A stretch of 64,000 bases of DNA from Lyngbya sp. HA4199-MV5 (GCA_019359375.1 JAHHHL010000010.1:101832-165831), one strand, 5' to 3'; shown: positions 34,701 to 42,761, counted from the first letter of the stretch. Program-made: numbers and translations. The notes: a model not told the origin generated them from the letters alone.

Positions 34701-35420
34701 TGGGTCAGTGGGTACCGCTTTCAGCTCCAGGTTCAGCAGCGCCCCCTCCTGGCTAATCCGTACCAGGCTACCCCCCGCAACCGATGCGATCGTAATAGTG
34801 CCACCGGGGGCAGATAGGGTTCCAGCATTGAGCACGGTTCCGCCTAACAGCGTTAAGCTTTGCCCTGGATTGACGGTCAGATTGCCTAAGTTGGCGATCG
34901 CCCCCGGTTGGCTCAGGGCAAACGCAAAGCTCTGAGGATTGCCAACTAGAGCGCTATAGTCGTTGCTGCCAAACGCGTTAAACCAGCCATTGCCAAACCC
35001 GATGCCAGTCGCAGTTGTGGCGGTAAAAGAACCTGGCACATCCAGACGCGCATTGGGACCAAAGAGAATTCCGGCTGGATTCATCAGATACAAATTAGCC
35101 GGACTGCCTGTCACCCGGATTAGCCCGTTGATCACAGAGGCATCGCCACCGACCACTCGACCCAAAATGTTCTGGATGCCTGGACTCGATCGAAACGTTG
35201 CCGTTTGCTCTGTGCTCAGGTTGAATTGTTGAAAGCTATGGAATAGATTCGTTCCGTCTCCCGACAGCTTGCCGCCAGAGATATCAATTTGATTGCCATT
35301 AGGCGAAACGATGGTACCCGTGGAATCTAACGTGGGTGTAATTTGAGCCAGGACTGATGTGGTTAAGATCCCAGTGCTCAGAGGTAACACAGTCAGCCAA
35401 AATTTGATTGGGTTTACCAT
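28740..35420 (-). CDS. filamentous-haemagglutinin (two-partner secretion) exoprotein with C-terminal CHAT domain
   Basis: About 2226 residues from the ATG at 35420 (signal peptide VLPLSTGILTTSVLAQ). A longer N-terminus from 35477 could act as an extended signal peptide. The first 250 residues are the TPS/haemagglutination domain (NLFHSFQQFNLSTEQTATF, NLYLMNPAGILFGPNARL). A long beta-helical region follows, with near-identical modules built on NNTFNITGTNAG, GGAGTNTLNYSTYN and FTNIQNLTGG. After an Ala/Arg/Glu linker (MPREIPAARREIPAAERSA) comes a CHAT domain with intact IVHLATHGKFLPG and LLVFSACTTALG, ending WSAFTLIGSPW. Probably exported by a TpsB partner that is not in this window. Function (surface or released peptidase) is inferred. 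Confidence 0.88.
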   Translation of the reverse strand: MVNPIKFWLTVLPLSTGILTTSVLAQITPTLDSTGTIVSPNGNQIDISGGKLSGDGTNLFHSFQQFNLSTEQTATFRSSPGIQNILGRVVGGDASVINGLIRVTGSPANLYLMNPAGILFGPNARLDVPGSFTATTATGIGFGNGWFNAFGSNDYSALVGNPQSFAFALSQPGAIANLGNLTVNPGQSLTLLGGTVLNAGTLSAPGGTITIASVAGGSLVRISQEGALLNLELKAVPTDPSGANPSGKTQSFTPVSLPALLTGGNLVDADTVTVAPDGTVRLARSQTPVATTIGATTVSGSLNVAGNIGGSITVLGNAIALQTANLDASGAIAGGTIRIGGDFRGLGTLPTATQTWIDQNSMLNANALLTGNGGQVVVWADQATRFDGTIQARGGMNSGNGGTVEVSGKDTLIFRGDVDTSAPHGTAGTLLLDPQNIVVVNGTGAPDDAQLNDGQILAVDGGASTFTISEQKLESLAGVTNVTLEATNNITINGLADNALIFQPGTGSVVFIAGGAFSMNAGDTIRAEQRSLSITAASITAGSIDTSTSVNGLNGGAITLMATSGAIHTGALNAETTGAAGLGTGGNITLTAATGIQVNGTISTAANAPIGTTIGNGGNVSLSTTSGNLTVAGDVQTFSLAGLAPGDGGTMTLSAPLGAVTAGNLASYSTTLLGNAGNAGAIAVTAGTTIALNNLNADSLTLSNAANTGNGASVTLSADRVNVGQINTASTAVSLFATQQRLDQPITITGNEIDLTGGANSVIGGTIALRSKTLAQNINVGGATDAGVASLDLTTTDLAALSNGFTSLTLGQPGATGTLTLFNSVTNTGSNPFNSPVLIAGAGTLVGPNQATTWNITGANAGNLNGSFANGLTFSNISNLTGGNANNNFVFASNAATISGAILGGTGTDTLNYSAYTGNHVLDLAVTKAVGIETILGGTGTNTLIGDNLANTWTITGSNTGTINGITFTNFQNLTGGSSSDIFTVPDGATVTGTINGGAGTNTLNYSTYNSAIAINLGTNTASATGGISNIGVIQGGPNPNNTLTGTTGNNTFNITGTNAGSVGGVSFSGFTTLQGQAGNDTFAFNGGTVATIDGGAGSNTIVGANTTSTWNLTGATSGNLNGATFTNIQNLIGGTGNDTFAVGNGVTLGGTIDGGGGTNTLDYSAFTSPLTVNLAALGASNIAAIIGTTNAPSTLIGANTVNTWSLTGTNAGTLNGTGFSQFQNLVGGTNTDTFTIPDGASVTGIINGGAGINTLNYSTYNSAIAINLGTNTASATGGISNIGVIQGGPNPNNTLTGTAGNNTFDITGINAGNVGGVAFNGFSTLQGQAGNDTFAFNGGTIATINGGGGSNTIAATNTANTWTITGSNAGQVNSSAFSNIQNLTGGNQAQTVTFSSTTAQLSGNIIAGAGDLTLAGDKINIQGTIAGSGNLLIQPLSTDQRILLGGTGTTNPVVLTLTSTTLNSLQNGFNSITIGRVDGSDIDLASNVAFTDPVTLRSPNASIQSGSFNLIGTDNAAFTLLAGQSITTANISTQGGAVTLIGSTLQIGTLTTQNSAGAGGNLTLEGTRGAIATGAITTSGTTNSGTVSLTAKTQITTGAIDTSSAAGNGGNVTLQGTGAIQTSSINTQAGVSGGNVDITTTNFFRATNTFSATDGSLASISSIGSSSGGSITIRHGGNGLTPFDVGNGTINGTAGAITSGSFSIAPFRSFPGIYTLGNLAILTREMPREIPAARREIPAAERSAKSPTLPGELLLDYKQTTPKITLEEDSVLDAERHMTREFQDYLTLSKEETNAPIATIAQARTTLRQVQAARGIKPALLYVYFVPSRLSDKPAHPQLQSTDKTKALMDATSLGAKKSALKQGDMQVAQLLDPGDRPDKDRDTLELVLVTADEQPIHRHLWDVTRAQVLEVVQQLQQQVTDGTTSPEDYLPPAQQLYNWIVNPVRADLERQGIQNIVFILDDGLRSMPVVTLHNGHHFLVEDYSVSLMPSFSLTQLSDGNIHDMKVLAMGASEFKEQSPLPAVPLEVSTIAQKVWTGKSFLNNDFTIQNLKAQRSRHPFSIVHLATHGKFLPGKASNSYIQFSDQKLQLDQVRQLGLHTPPVELLVFSACTTALGDEKAELGFAGMAVQAGVISSLASLWAVSDDATLGLMTEFYHQLRSSHTKVEALRQAQLAMINGKIRVEKGRLINAEGEPLPLPPELAGGSWDFTHPRYWSAFTLIGSPW

Positions 35421-35771
35421 ACGTGGTGAACAACCGTGTTTAGTAGCAACACTCAGCGCGTTGCCGAGTCGATTCATGCCATCACCCATGGTTGGACTGG
35501 CTGTTTCAAGCATTCCCAAAACGCCCCATGAAACGGAAGCCTGAGGGTGAACTTTAGGTAAAGTCTCTATGTTGCTTGACTGATCAATCAGTGCCGTCGT
35601 GGTGAAACTGTCACCTCTCCCCGCTTGACTGAAATCAGTGATACGGCAAGCGTCGTTAGCATTGGCTCCAAAAAACGTGGGTAGGTAAACCACCCGGCGA
35701 TACCCAGTAGCGCGATCGCCCCAAGCCGTCCATCTATAATACAGATGTCCTAAGCCATCAGAGCTATTGCG

Positions 35772-38036
35772 TTGAACGAACCGCGCCAGCCATCAAAAAG
35801 CGATCAGGCTCCATCCGTGGAGTCCCTGCAAGGCGTGGTCGAACGGCTCACGTATTATTCTGAAGAGTCAGGCTATACGGTCGCGCGGCTCAAAGCCCCC
35901 CGCACCAGCGAACTCGTTACCATTACAGGCAATTTTGCCAACATCCAGGCAGGACAAACCCTGCAACTGCACGGCACCTGGAAAGACCACCCCAAATTCG
36001 GGACGCAGTTTCAGGTCACGCAGTATCGGGAAACCAAACCTGCCACGATTACAGGCATGGAAAAGTACCTGGGCAGTGGGTTGATCAAAGGCGTGGGTCC
36101 TGTCACCGCTAAACGCATCGTCGCCCACTTCGGTCTGGAGACGCTCAACATCATTGAACAGCAGATCGATCGCCTGGTGGAAGTCCCCGGCATTGCCCAC
36201 AAGCGCGTCAAGCTGATTCAAGCCGCCTGGGTGACGCAAAAAGCCATCAAAGATGTGATGCTGTTTCTGCAAAGCCACGGCGTTTCCACTACCTATGCGG
36301 TCAAGATCTACAAGCAGTATGGCGATGCGGCGATCGCGACTGTCACCCACAATCCCTATCAACTAGCCACCGATGTCTATGGCATTGGGTTTGTCACTGC
36401 CGACGCGATCGCCCGCAATCTCGGCATTGCCCCTGGCTCGGAGTTTCGCTACCGGGCTGGGATGCTGCACGTCTTGGGGGAAGCGTCCGAAGAGGGGCAC
36501 TGCTTTTTGCCCGGTGATGAATTGGTCGATCGCGTCGTTAAGCGACTGGCGATTGCTGACCATCGCCCCAATCCCGAACAGGTGTCGAGTTTGAGCGAAC
36601 AAATGGTCGTGGAGGGGGAACTGGTCAAGACAGAGGCACCGATCGCGGGATTGGAACAATTTGGCTACTATGCGCCGCCCTTTTTTGGAGCGGAACAAAA
36701 GCTGGCAGACCGGGTACACCAACTGCTGCAACAGCCGCTTGCGGTGGATGGTGCTCGTGTGCAACGCTGGCTCGATCGCTTCGTGGAAACGACGGGCACG
36801 CCTCTTTCGGAGCAACAGCGCCATGCGGTCTCAATGGCAGCCAGTCAACGGGTGCTCATTCTCACGGGTGGACCGGGCTGCGGCAAGACCTTCACGACTC
36901 GCACGATCGTTGCCTTGTGGAAAGCGATGGGCAAGTCGATCACCCTTGCTTCACCCACCGGACGAGCGGCACAGCGGCTGAGCGAAATGACTGGACAGGA
37001 AGCGAAAACGGTACATCGCCTGCTGGAGTTTGACCCCAAAACGATGAAATTCAAGCGAGATGTTGATAATCCCATCCCCGCGCAGGCGATCGTGGTGGAT
37101 GAAGCCTCCATGCTCGATCTCTTTCTGGCAAACTCATTGCTGAAAGCGATACGGGTTTCCACCCAGGCTAACGCCAACGCCCTGGATGCCCAACTTCTGC
37201 TCGTCGGCGATACTGATCAACTGCCCAGTGTCGGACCCGGAGCGGTATTGCAGGACTTGATCGCGTCCGAGCAAATTCCGGTGGTGCGCTTAACGCAGGT
37301 GTTCCGTCAGGCACAAGCCAGTCACATTGTCCGCAATGCTCACCGCATTAACCAGGGACAGTGCCCGCAGTTAGAACCTATCTCGGACACACCGCAGTCC
37401 GACTGTCTGTGGCTGGGAGCACCAGAGCCAGAAGACGGTGTGCAGGGGATTCAGGACATCATTACCGACTTGCTGCCCTCACTGGGTTTTGATCCTGCCC
37501 GTGATGTGCAGGTGCTTTGCCCCATGACTCGAGGTGTGGTAGGGACGCGCCATCTCAATACCGTTTTGCAACAACTGATCAATCCGCCCAGTCCCACGAA
37601 AGCCGAGTTAGTGCGGGGTGGGATGACTCTACGGGTGGGCGATCGTGTGATCCAAAAAGTGAATGACTACGACCGGGAAGTGTTCAACGGTGATTTGGGC
37701 ACGATTGCGGCGATCGATGTGGAAGAACAGGAGGTAATCGTCCGCTTTGCTGAGCGATCGGTGAGTTATGACTATGCTGATCTCAATGAAATCGCTTTGG
37801 CGTGGGCAGTGACCATCCACAAAAGTCAGGGCAGCGAATATCCGGTCGTAATTTTGCCCATCTATATGCAGCATTACCTGATGCTGTCGCGTAACCTGAT
37901 CTACACCGGACTCACCCGTGCCAAACAACTGGCGATCGTGGTCGGGACGCAGAAGGCGATCGCGCTAGCGGTGCGCCAGGTGAAAGACCAACAGCGCTAT
38001 ACGCTCCTGGATCAACGGCTGCAAGAAACGCGCTGA
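35772..38036 (+). CDS. recD2: RecD2-type ATP-dependent DNA helicase
   Basis: 754 residues, SF1 5'-3' helicase. N-terminal OB-like and helix-hairpin-helix region (VERLTYYSEESGYTVARL; GLIKGVGPVTAKRIVAHFG) typical of RecD2, the form lacking RecBC partners. Walker A GGPGCGKT at 366-373, Walker B VVDEAS at 441-446, GDTDQLPSVG, and the late VTIHKSQGSEY motif VI region. It acts in DNA repair and recombination intermediates. TTG start at 35772 with no strong ribosome-binding site. Divergent from the giant CHAT exoprotein, with about 350 bp between the likely starts. Confidence 0.9.
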   Translation: MNEPRQPSKSDQAPSVESLQGVVERLTYYSEESGYTVARLKAPRTSELVTITGNFANIQAGQTLQLHGTWKDHPKFGTQFQVTQYRETKPATITGMEKYLGSGLIKGVGPVTAKRIVAHFGLETLNIIEQQIDRLVEVPGIAHKRVKLIQAAWVTQKAIKDVMLFLQSHGVSTTYAVKIYKQYGDAAIATVTHNPYQLATDVYGIGFVTADAIARNLGIAPGSEFRYRAGMLHVLGEASEEGHCFLPGDELVDRVVKRLAIADHRPNPEQVSSLSEQMVVEGELVKTEAPIAGLEQFGYYAPPFFGAEQKLADRVHQLLQQPLAVDGARVQRWLDRFVETTGTPLSEQQRHAVSMAASQRVLILTGGPGCGKTFTTRTIVALWKAMGKSITLASPTGRAAQRLSEMTGQEAKTVHRLLEFDPKTMKFKRDVDNPIPAQAIVVDEASMLDLFLANSLLKAIRVSTQANANALDAQLLLVGDTDQLPSVGPGAVLQDLIASEQIPVVRLTQVFRQAQASHIVRNAHRINQGQCPQLEPISDTPQSDCLWLGAPEPEDGVQGIQDIITDLLPSLGFDPARDVQVLCPMTRGVVGTRHLNTVLQQLINPPSPTKAELVRGGMTLRVGDRVIQKVNDYDREVFNGDLGTIAAIDVEEQEVIVRFAERSVSYDYADLNEIALAWAVTIHKSQGSEYPVVILPIYMQHYLMLSRNLIYTGLTRAKQLAIVVGTQKAIALAVRQVKDQQRYTLLDQRLQETR

Positions 38037-38060
38037 TCGATCGTCACGTCAGCGCTGTTA

Positions 38061-38083
38061 CTAGGGGCTGTCATCAATTACTA
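38061..38083. repeat. solo terminal repeat of MITE family B
   Basis: CTAGGGGCTGTCATCAATTA matches the right terminal repeat (reverse strand) of the 131-bp elements at 42068-42198 and 48107-48237. The rest of the element is missing. Confidence 0.6.
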
Positions 38084-38089
38084 CTAAAA

Positions 38090-38187
38090 CCTGAGTTCGG
38101 GATAAGCTGAAACCGTGATTCTGCCGTTGCCTGAAAAGGCGATTCTTTCGTCAAAGTCATGGCAAAATCCCCTTAACCCGAACTGAC
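38090..38187. repeat. MITE-like element (family E), about 98 bp
   Basis: Left end CCTGAGTTCGGGATAAGCTG and right end, read in reverse, CGTCAGTTCGGGTTAAGGGG are imperfect terminal inverted repeats around non-coding sequence. It directly adjoins the solo family B repeat. Confidence 0.5.
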
Positions 38188-38264
38188 GTTATTTCTACAA
38201 GACTCCTAATGCGATCGGCTGGAGGCAACAATACTGGCAAAACCTGCACCCTACCAAGCTCTCG

Positions 38265-38342
38265 CAGCTTAACCCTTACCTTGCTGCCATTGCTCCGGTT
38301 GCTCCGGTTGCTCCGGTTGCTCCCCCTCCTCCCCCTTACCCC
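38265..38342. repeat. TTGCTCCGG tandem repeats and C-rich low complexity
   Basis: Four TTGCTCCGG-like 9-mers (about 38289-38322), then CCCCTCACC-like units reaching the stop codon of the CSP41-like gene. Confidence 0.7.
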
Positions 38343-39293
38343 TCACCCCTCACTCCTCACCCCTGCTGCCAAAATCTCATCGTCTACTGAAAAATCGATT
38401 TCAGCCTTATCTCGTCCAGAGGCGAGATAGTCGTTGTGGTACGAGTCTTTGAGACCTGAAACGAGGTCGTACTGAGGGTGCCAATGGAGGTCAGTTTGGG
38501 CTTTTTGAATGGAGGTGAAGAAGTGTTGAGGACGGAGGGGAAAGGCTTTGCGCTTGCCAAAGTCAAATTGCTTGGGGTCGTAGTGAACGATTTCGAGGGC
38601 ATCCGGTGCTTTCCCCGCAGCAATGGCACAGGCGCGGGCAAGACCGTCGAAGGTGACGGCACGATCGCCCGATACGTTGTAAATCTGCCCGATCGCCTTG
38701 TGGTTCTCTAAAACCTGCGCCATGGCTTGCGCCAAATCTTGCACATGCCCGAACTGGGTCAGGTGTTGACCGTGACCGGGAATGGGGATGGGACGATCGC
38801 GCACGATGCGATCGAAAAACCAGGCTTCCAGATCGTTGTAGTTTTGCGGACCGTAAATGTAGGTGGGACGAATCGATGTAAAGGGAACGTCATGCGTCAC
38901 TAAATACGCTTCTGTCTCGTGTTTGCCTTTGTGCCGACTTTTGGGATCGATCGGATCGCCTTCCACATGGGGCATTTGATCCGCTTTCAGATATACTCCA
39001 GCAGAACTCATGTAAACAAAGTGTTCTACCTTGCCTGTAAACAGTTCCACGAGCGGTTGGGTGTCGCTGAGTTCGCGCCCGTTATTGTCAAAGATGGCAT
39101 CGAAGGTTTCGCCAGCTAATGCGGCTTTGAGCGCTTCGGGATGGGTGCGATCGCCCTGAAGCTGCTGTATGCCTTCCACAGGTGCCGGGTTTTGACCGCG
39201 ATTAAACAGCACGACTTCATGCCCCTGCTTCACCAAAAGGCGCGTCAAATAAACGCCGATAAAGCGGGTGCCGCCCATCATTAAAATTCGCAT
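38343..39293 (-). CDS. NAD-dependent epimerase-like protein, CSP41b-type
   Basis: About 316 residues from the ATG at 39293 (MRILMMGGTRFIGVYLTRLL), an extended SDR Rossmann fold with the N-terminal GGTRFIG dinucleotide motif. An upstream start at 39326 would overlap the MOSC gene. Segments NNGRELSDTQPLVELF, YMSSAGVYLKADQMPHVEGD and RPTYIYGPQNYNDLE are those of the plant plastid CSP41 family and its cyanobacterial orthologues. In CSP41 proteins the fold serves RNA binding rather than sugar epimerisation. The catalytic YxxxK is not evident where expected (SRHKGKHETE). The last residues (AGVRSEG) come from the repeat region. Confidence 0.82.
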   Translation of the reverse strand: MRILMMGGTRFIGVYLTRLLVKQGHEVVLFNRGQNPAPVEGIQQLQGDRTHPEALKAALAGETFDAIFDNNGRELSDTQPLVELFTGKVEHFVYMSSAGVYLKADQMPHVEGDPIDPKSRHKGKHETEAYLVTHDVPFTSIRPTYIYGPQNYNDLEAWFFDRIVRDRPIPIPGHGQHLTQFGHVQDLAQAMAQVLENHKAIGQIYNVSGDRAVTFDGLARACAIAAGKAPDALEIVHYDPKQFDFGKRKAFPLRPQHFFTSIQKAQTDLHWHPQYDLVSGLKDSYHNDYLASGRDKAEIDFSVDDEILAAGVRSEG

Positions 39294-39298
39294 GGTCT

Positions 39299-39919
39299 TC
39301 AGGTTCCGATGGCTACAACACTCCATTCTAAGCGTTCAACGAGAATCCGCAGGTGGTCGCCTGCCACGAGCGCGCCGGGACGTTCGACCGTACACACGAT
39401 GCCTCGCTGCCGTTTGGCGATCGGCACAAACCGCCGACTCAACTGAGGGTGATCAGGATAAAGCGCCTGAATGATTTCTCCAGGATGGCGACAGGGCGCA
39501 TTTTCGCCTTCACACACCAGACCCGTGCCACCTGGAAGCAAAAGACGAGAGCCAGCGGGCAACTGAGTGAGATGAGGCAATCCACTGATAAGGAGATTGG
39601 CTCCCAGCCATTCTGGCAACAACATATCCAGCCCTAGCTGTTGAGCGATCTGGTCGCATTCCTCAACCGACACGATACTGATCTGTCGCCGATTCCGAAT
39701 TTCGGTGCCCCGTGGATACATGGGTTCTCGCCCGCCTGATCGACGGGTCAGCCCATAGTGACAATCGCCTGGAATGCCTGCCATGTCTAAATCAACGCGA
39801 TCGACTCGGCGCGTGACAAAGGTTCCGGGTATATCTGCGAGCAACACCGCTTCAATAGTTGCAGAGAGAGCTTTCATAGCGTCTTGGGGGGTAGACAGCG
39901 CATCGCCTGGAGACTGCAT
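39299..39919 (-). CDS. MOSC domain-containing protein
   Basis: 206 residues. The domain runs from IEAVLLADIPGTFVTRRVDR to the end, with GIPGDCHYG near the N-terminus. A single conserved Cys in CEGENAPCRHPGE is as expected for the sulphur-carrying Cys of MOSC proteins (molybdenum-cofactor sulphurase C-terminal family). These handle metal-sulphur chemistry; substrate unknown. A second in-frame Met at 39877 (MKALSATIEAVLL) is an alternative start. The CSP41-like gene starts 5 bp after this stop, so they may form an operon. Confidence 0.82.
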   Translation of the reverse strand: MQSPGDALSTPQDAMKALSATIEAVLLADIPGTFVTRRVDRVDLDMAGIPGDCHYGLTRRSGGREPMYPRGTEIRNRRQISIVSVEECDQIAQQLGLDMLLPEWLGANLLISGLPHLTQLPAGSRLLLPGGTGLVCEGENAPCRHPGEIIQALYPDHPQLSRRFVPIAKRQRGIVCTVERPGALVAGDHLRILVERLEWSVVAIGT

Positions 39920-40056
39920 CGCTAAAAAGAGACATCGATCGAGCCATCCATTCTCTCTCTAGACGCGGCGGCAAACGGTTAAATCTACTACTCAAGTGGA
40001 TGTAGCTTGTCCGCACGATCGCCAAACTAGAGAGAGATTTAAGAACATGGGTACTT

Positions 40057-41211
40057 ATGCAACGAAATTTAGCTGGGTCGGTTAAACCAAATTTGTCTCT
40101 GTCAGCGTTGATGGAGAGAGATCTCTTAGAGCAGCGCGATCGCGCACAACGGCAAGATCAGGTTGCCCTTTTTACCACCCCTAACTACGCCGAAGCAGAA
40201 CAAGCATTGATTATGCTGCTTCAAGTTCACAACCTGGATGAGAACCTGGATCAGCATACCCGGTTGCAGACCGTTTTTGAAAACGCCGTGGCAGTCGCAT
40301 TGACGATCGCCTACAGCAATGAGTATCAGTCCGATGTTGCCCATCGGTTTTTGCACCGTATCCTGTATCGCATCAATCGCCTGAAGTTTTTCTGGTATGA
40401 CGATTTAAATCATTACACCAATGAGCGATCGCTTTACATGCAAACCATCCGCAATCAAATCGAAGCCGCATGGCAAGCCTGGGAATTGTCCCAACTTGAT
40501 GTCGCTAGCCTGAAGCGTGCCGATGTCGTCGAGACCTTGCGCGACTGGTCTGCGGCTGATCTAGACCCCGCCCTCTCGGAGACAGGTCGCTATTTTCAGG
40601 ACGACATGACCCTGGCAGGCTATCGCAAAATGCTGGAGATTGCTTCGCTGGATGGGCTAGTCGAAGCCAGCCAACTGTCGCTTACCCTCGGTGGAGTTGC
40701 CAACGAGATCCACAGCGTCATGACACGCTTGCTGGTAGAAGAATACGGCGCTGGCAAACTGGCTCGCAAACATTCGACCTACTTTGCCACGATGCTGTCT
40801 GACTTGGGCATGAGCACCGAGCCAGAAGCCTATTTTGACGCAGTACCCTGGGAAGTCCTGGCAACGATTAATCACAGCTTTCTGCTGTCTGAGCGCAAGC
40901 GTGACTACCTGCGCTACGCTGGCGGACTTCTTCATACCGAGATCTCTGTTCCCGCTGGTTTTAGCCCCTACCATGCCGCTGCTGAACGCCTTGGCTTATC
41001 CGCAGATGCCATGAGCTACTGGACGCTGCACATCAAGGTAGACAAGCTCCACGGTCGCTGGATGCTGGATGAAGTTGCTCTGCCCCTAGTGGAACGCTAC
41101 CCCGACGATGCCTGGGAATTGCTACTAGGGTATGCTCAGCAGAAGTTTATGGGCGATCGTGCATGCGAAGCTGTTGCTCGTGCAGCGAAACTGGCGGATG
41201 GAGAGGGGTGA
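40057..41211 (+). CDS. iron-containing redox enzyme family protein (haem-oxygenase-like fold)
   Basis: 384 residues, all-helical. The second half carries the diiron/TENA-PQQC-type pattern: LGGVANEIHSVMTRLLVEEYG, KHSTYFATMLSDLGM, WTLHIKVDKLHGRWMLDEVA. Conserved Glu/His residues (EIHS, EEYG, HIKVDKLHG) are candidate metal ligands. Members act on small substrates with iron and oxygen; the substrate here is unknown. Stands alone; ATG at 40057. Downstream is a G/A-rich low-complexity tract that contributes the final residues. Confidence 0.8.
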   Translation: MQRNLAGSVKPNLSLSALMERDLLEQRDRAQRQDQVALFTTPNYAEAEQALIMLLQVHNLDENLDQHTRLQTVFENAVAVALTIAYSNEYQSDVAHRFLHRILYRINRLKFFWYDDLNHYTNERSLYMQTIRNQIEAAWQAWELSQLDVASLKRADVVETLRDWSAADLDPALSETGRYFQDDMTLAGYRKMLEIASLDGLVEASQLSLTLGGVANEIHSVMTRLLVEEYGAGKLARKHSTYFATMLSDLGMSTEPEAYFDAVPWEVLATINHSFLLSERKRDYLRYAGGLLHTEISVPAGFSPYHAAAERLGLSADAMSYWTLHIKVDKLHGRWMLDEVALPLVERYPDDAWELLLGYAQQKFMGDRACEAVARAAKLADGEG

Positions 41212-41480
41212 GGGCAGGAGGAAGGATGAAGGCAGGAGGCAGGAGGCAGAGGGCAGAAGGAAGGATGAAGGATAAGGGCTAAAGGATAAAAAGCTGCCCC
41301 CTGTAGCTTGCTTCCCGTTGGCGAAGCCTGCCGAGGGCATAGGGTCGGCTGACGGCTCAATCAACTCAAAACTTTCATTCCTCATCCCTCATCCCTCATC
41401 CCTTTTATCCTTTAGCCTTCATCCTTTATCCTTTTACCTTCCCTACTCCCCACTCCCCACTGATAGGATGAAGAGAGATG
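41212..41480. repeat. purine/pyrimidine low-complexity region with a long inverted repeat
   Basis: AGGCAGGAGG and AAGGATGAAGG units (41214-41290) face CTCATCCCTCATCCC and CTTCATCCTTTATCC units (41383-41440). The two halves are largely complementary and could form a hairpin of about 30 bp with a loop of about 100 bases. No gene. Confidence 0.65.
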
Positions 41481-41502
41481 AACAAACTTAACAAAGCGGC
41501 TC

Positions 41503-41997
41503 ATGTCTTCTCTTGGCTCTTCTCTCGGCAATTTGCGTGATCTCTACCAGCAGGTCATTCTGGAACGGTACAAAAAGCCTCGCCATCGGGGCAAGACCGA
41601 TCCAGTCGATCGCCAGCAGCGGGGGCACAATCCTTCTTGTGGAGACACGATCGAGCTGACCGTTCAACTGAATGAAGCGGGCGATCGTATTAAGGATGTC
41701 AAATTTGAGGGCGAAGGGTGCGCGATCGCAATGGCATCGGCTGACTTGATGGCAGAAGCCATGCGCGATCGCACCTTGGAAGAAGCACTCCAAATGGTGC
41801 AGCGGTTTCAAGCCATGATGCAGGGCAAAGACGAGTTTCCGTCAGAACTGCGTAAGCTGAACGTGATGCAGGGGGTGTCGCAATTTCCGGTACGCATCAA
41901 GTGCGCGACGTTGACCTGGCATACCCTCAAAGCGGCGTTAGAAGCTTCTAGCGAAAGGGTGCCAGAAGGGTTTGTGAGCAACGAAGACGTTGCCTAA
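41503..41997 (+). CDS. sufU: SufU-type iron-sulphur cluster assembly scaffold
   Basis: 164 residues, IscU/SufU fold. Ligand residues Cys46 and Asp48 (NPSCGD), Cys73 (EGEGCAIAMASADLM) and Cys134 (RIKCATLTWH) are all present. The 18-20-residue insertion between Cys73 and Cys134 (QRFQAMMQGKDEFPSEL) is that of SufU rather than IscU. It accepts sulphur from the SufS desulphurase or acts as a scaffold; cytosolic. No other suf genes adjoin. First codon ATG at 41503; the upstream region has no strong ribosome-binding site. Confidence 0.9.
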   Translation: MSSLGSSLGNLRDLYQQVILERYKKPRHRGKTDPVDRQQRGHNPSCGDTIELTVQLNEAGDRIKDVKFEGEGCAIAMASADLMAEAMRDRTLEEALQMVQRFQAMMQGKDEFPSELRKLNVMQGVSQFPVRIKCATLTWHTLKAALEASSERVPEGFVSNEDVA

Positions 41998-42067
41998 ACA
42001 CGCTAGCCGACCCGCTTCACCTGCTTGAGAAGAAGGCAGGGTTCTTGATAGAAATGCTGTGCATTGG

Positions 42068-42198
42068 CTAGGGCGTGTCATCAATTAGCTCCGAAACCTT
42101 GCAATATCAGCAGTGTCACGCCCGTCCCAACACACCAGGCTAGGGGCTGGCACTCTTCCTGTAAGCAATGTGTAGTATTAATTGATGACAGCCCCTAG
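42068..42198. repeat. MITE family B, full copy 1 (131 bp)
   Basis: Begins CTAGGGCGTGTCATCAATTA and ends AATTGATGACAGCCCCTAG. Same length (131 bp) and about 80% the same as the copy at 48107-48237. Shares the central CGCCCGTCCCAACACACCAG and CTAGGGGCTGG. No coding capacity. Confidence 0.85.
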
Positions 42199-42259
42199 AA
42201 TTCGCTCTTTCTACAATGCAAATGTAGTCTGCCAGGAATGAACGTAAACATAATGATAC

Positions 42260-42294
42260 AAAAGCGCTGAAGATAGACATCTCGGCGCTTTTTT
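42260..42294 (+). terminator. hairpin AAAAGCGC...GCGCTTTT followed by T-run
   Basis: Eight-base arms around an 18-base loop, then a run of six Ts in all. Plausibly the end of the sufU transcript, about 270 bp downstream of its stop. Confidence 0.55.
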
Positions 42295-42761
42295 CCGTTT
42301 AGCTCGATCGGTAGATTAAGCCAGTCGATATGGTGCCACCAGTAGATGATTAGCAAAGAACTGTATCAATTTATTTCAGGGCACTGACCATTCCGCGATC
42401 GCAAGGCAAAACTCCATTGCTCTTACTGATTTGCCCTGGTTAGATGGGTTTGTAGCGTAGCGATCGACACCAATCAATGCAACCTTAAATTAGAGTTTTT
42501 GTTGAGAAGTGTAAACTCTCTGAGGGATCGAACAGTAGCGGCGGAAATTGTTGCGTTTTTTGCGAGCCTAATCGCTAAAAAGCCCGGTTTTCGGGAGCAA
42601 ACCCTATTGGTAATTCACACAACATTATAATTACCTACATAACGTAATAAGTGATTTAAGAATCTGGTGATAGTATTTAATTAATTGGATGAATGAGCAT
42701 CCAGCTCTTTATAAAATGTGTTCTTTGAAGCCAAATTATTGGGGCTAAGGAGTTGAGACTT

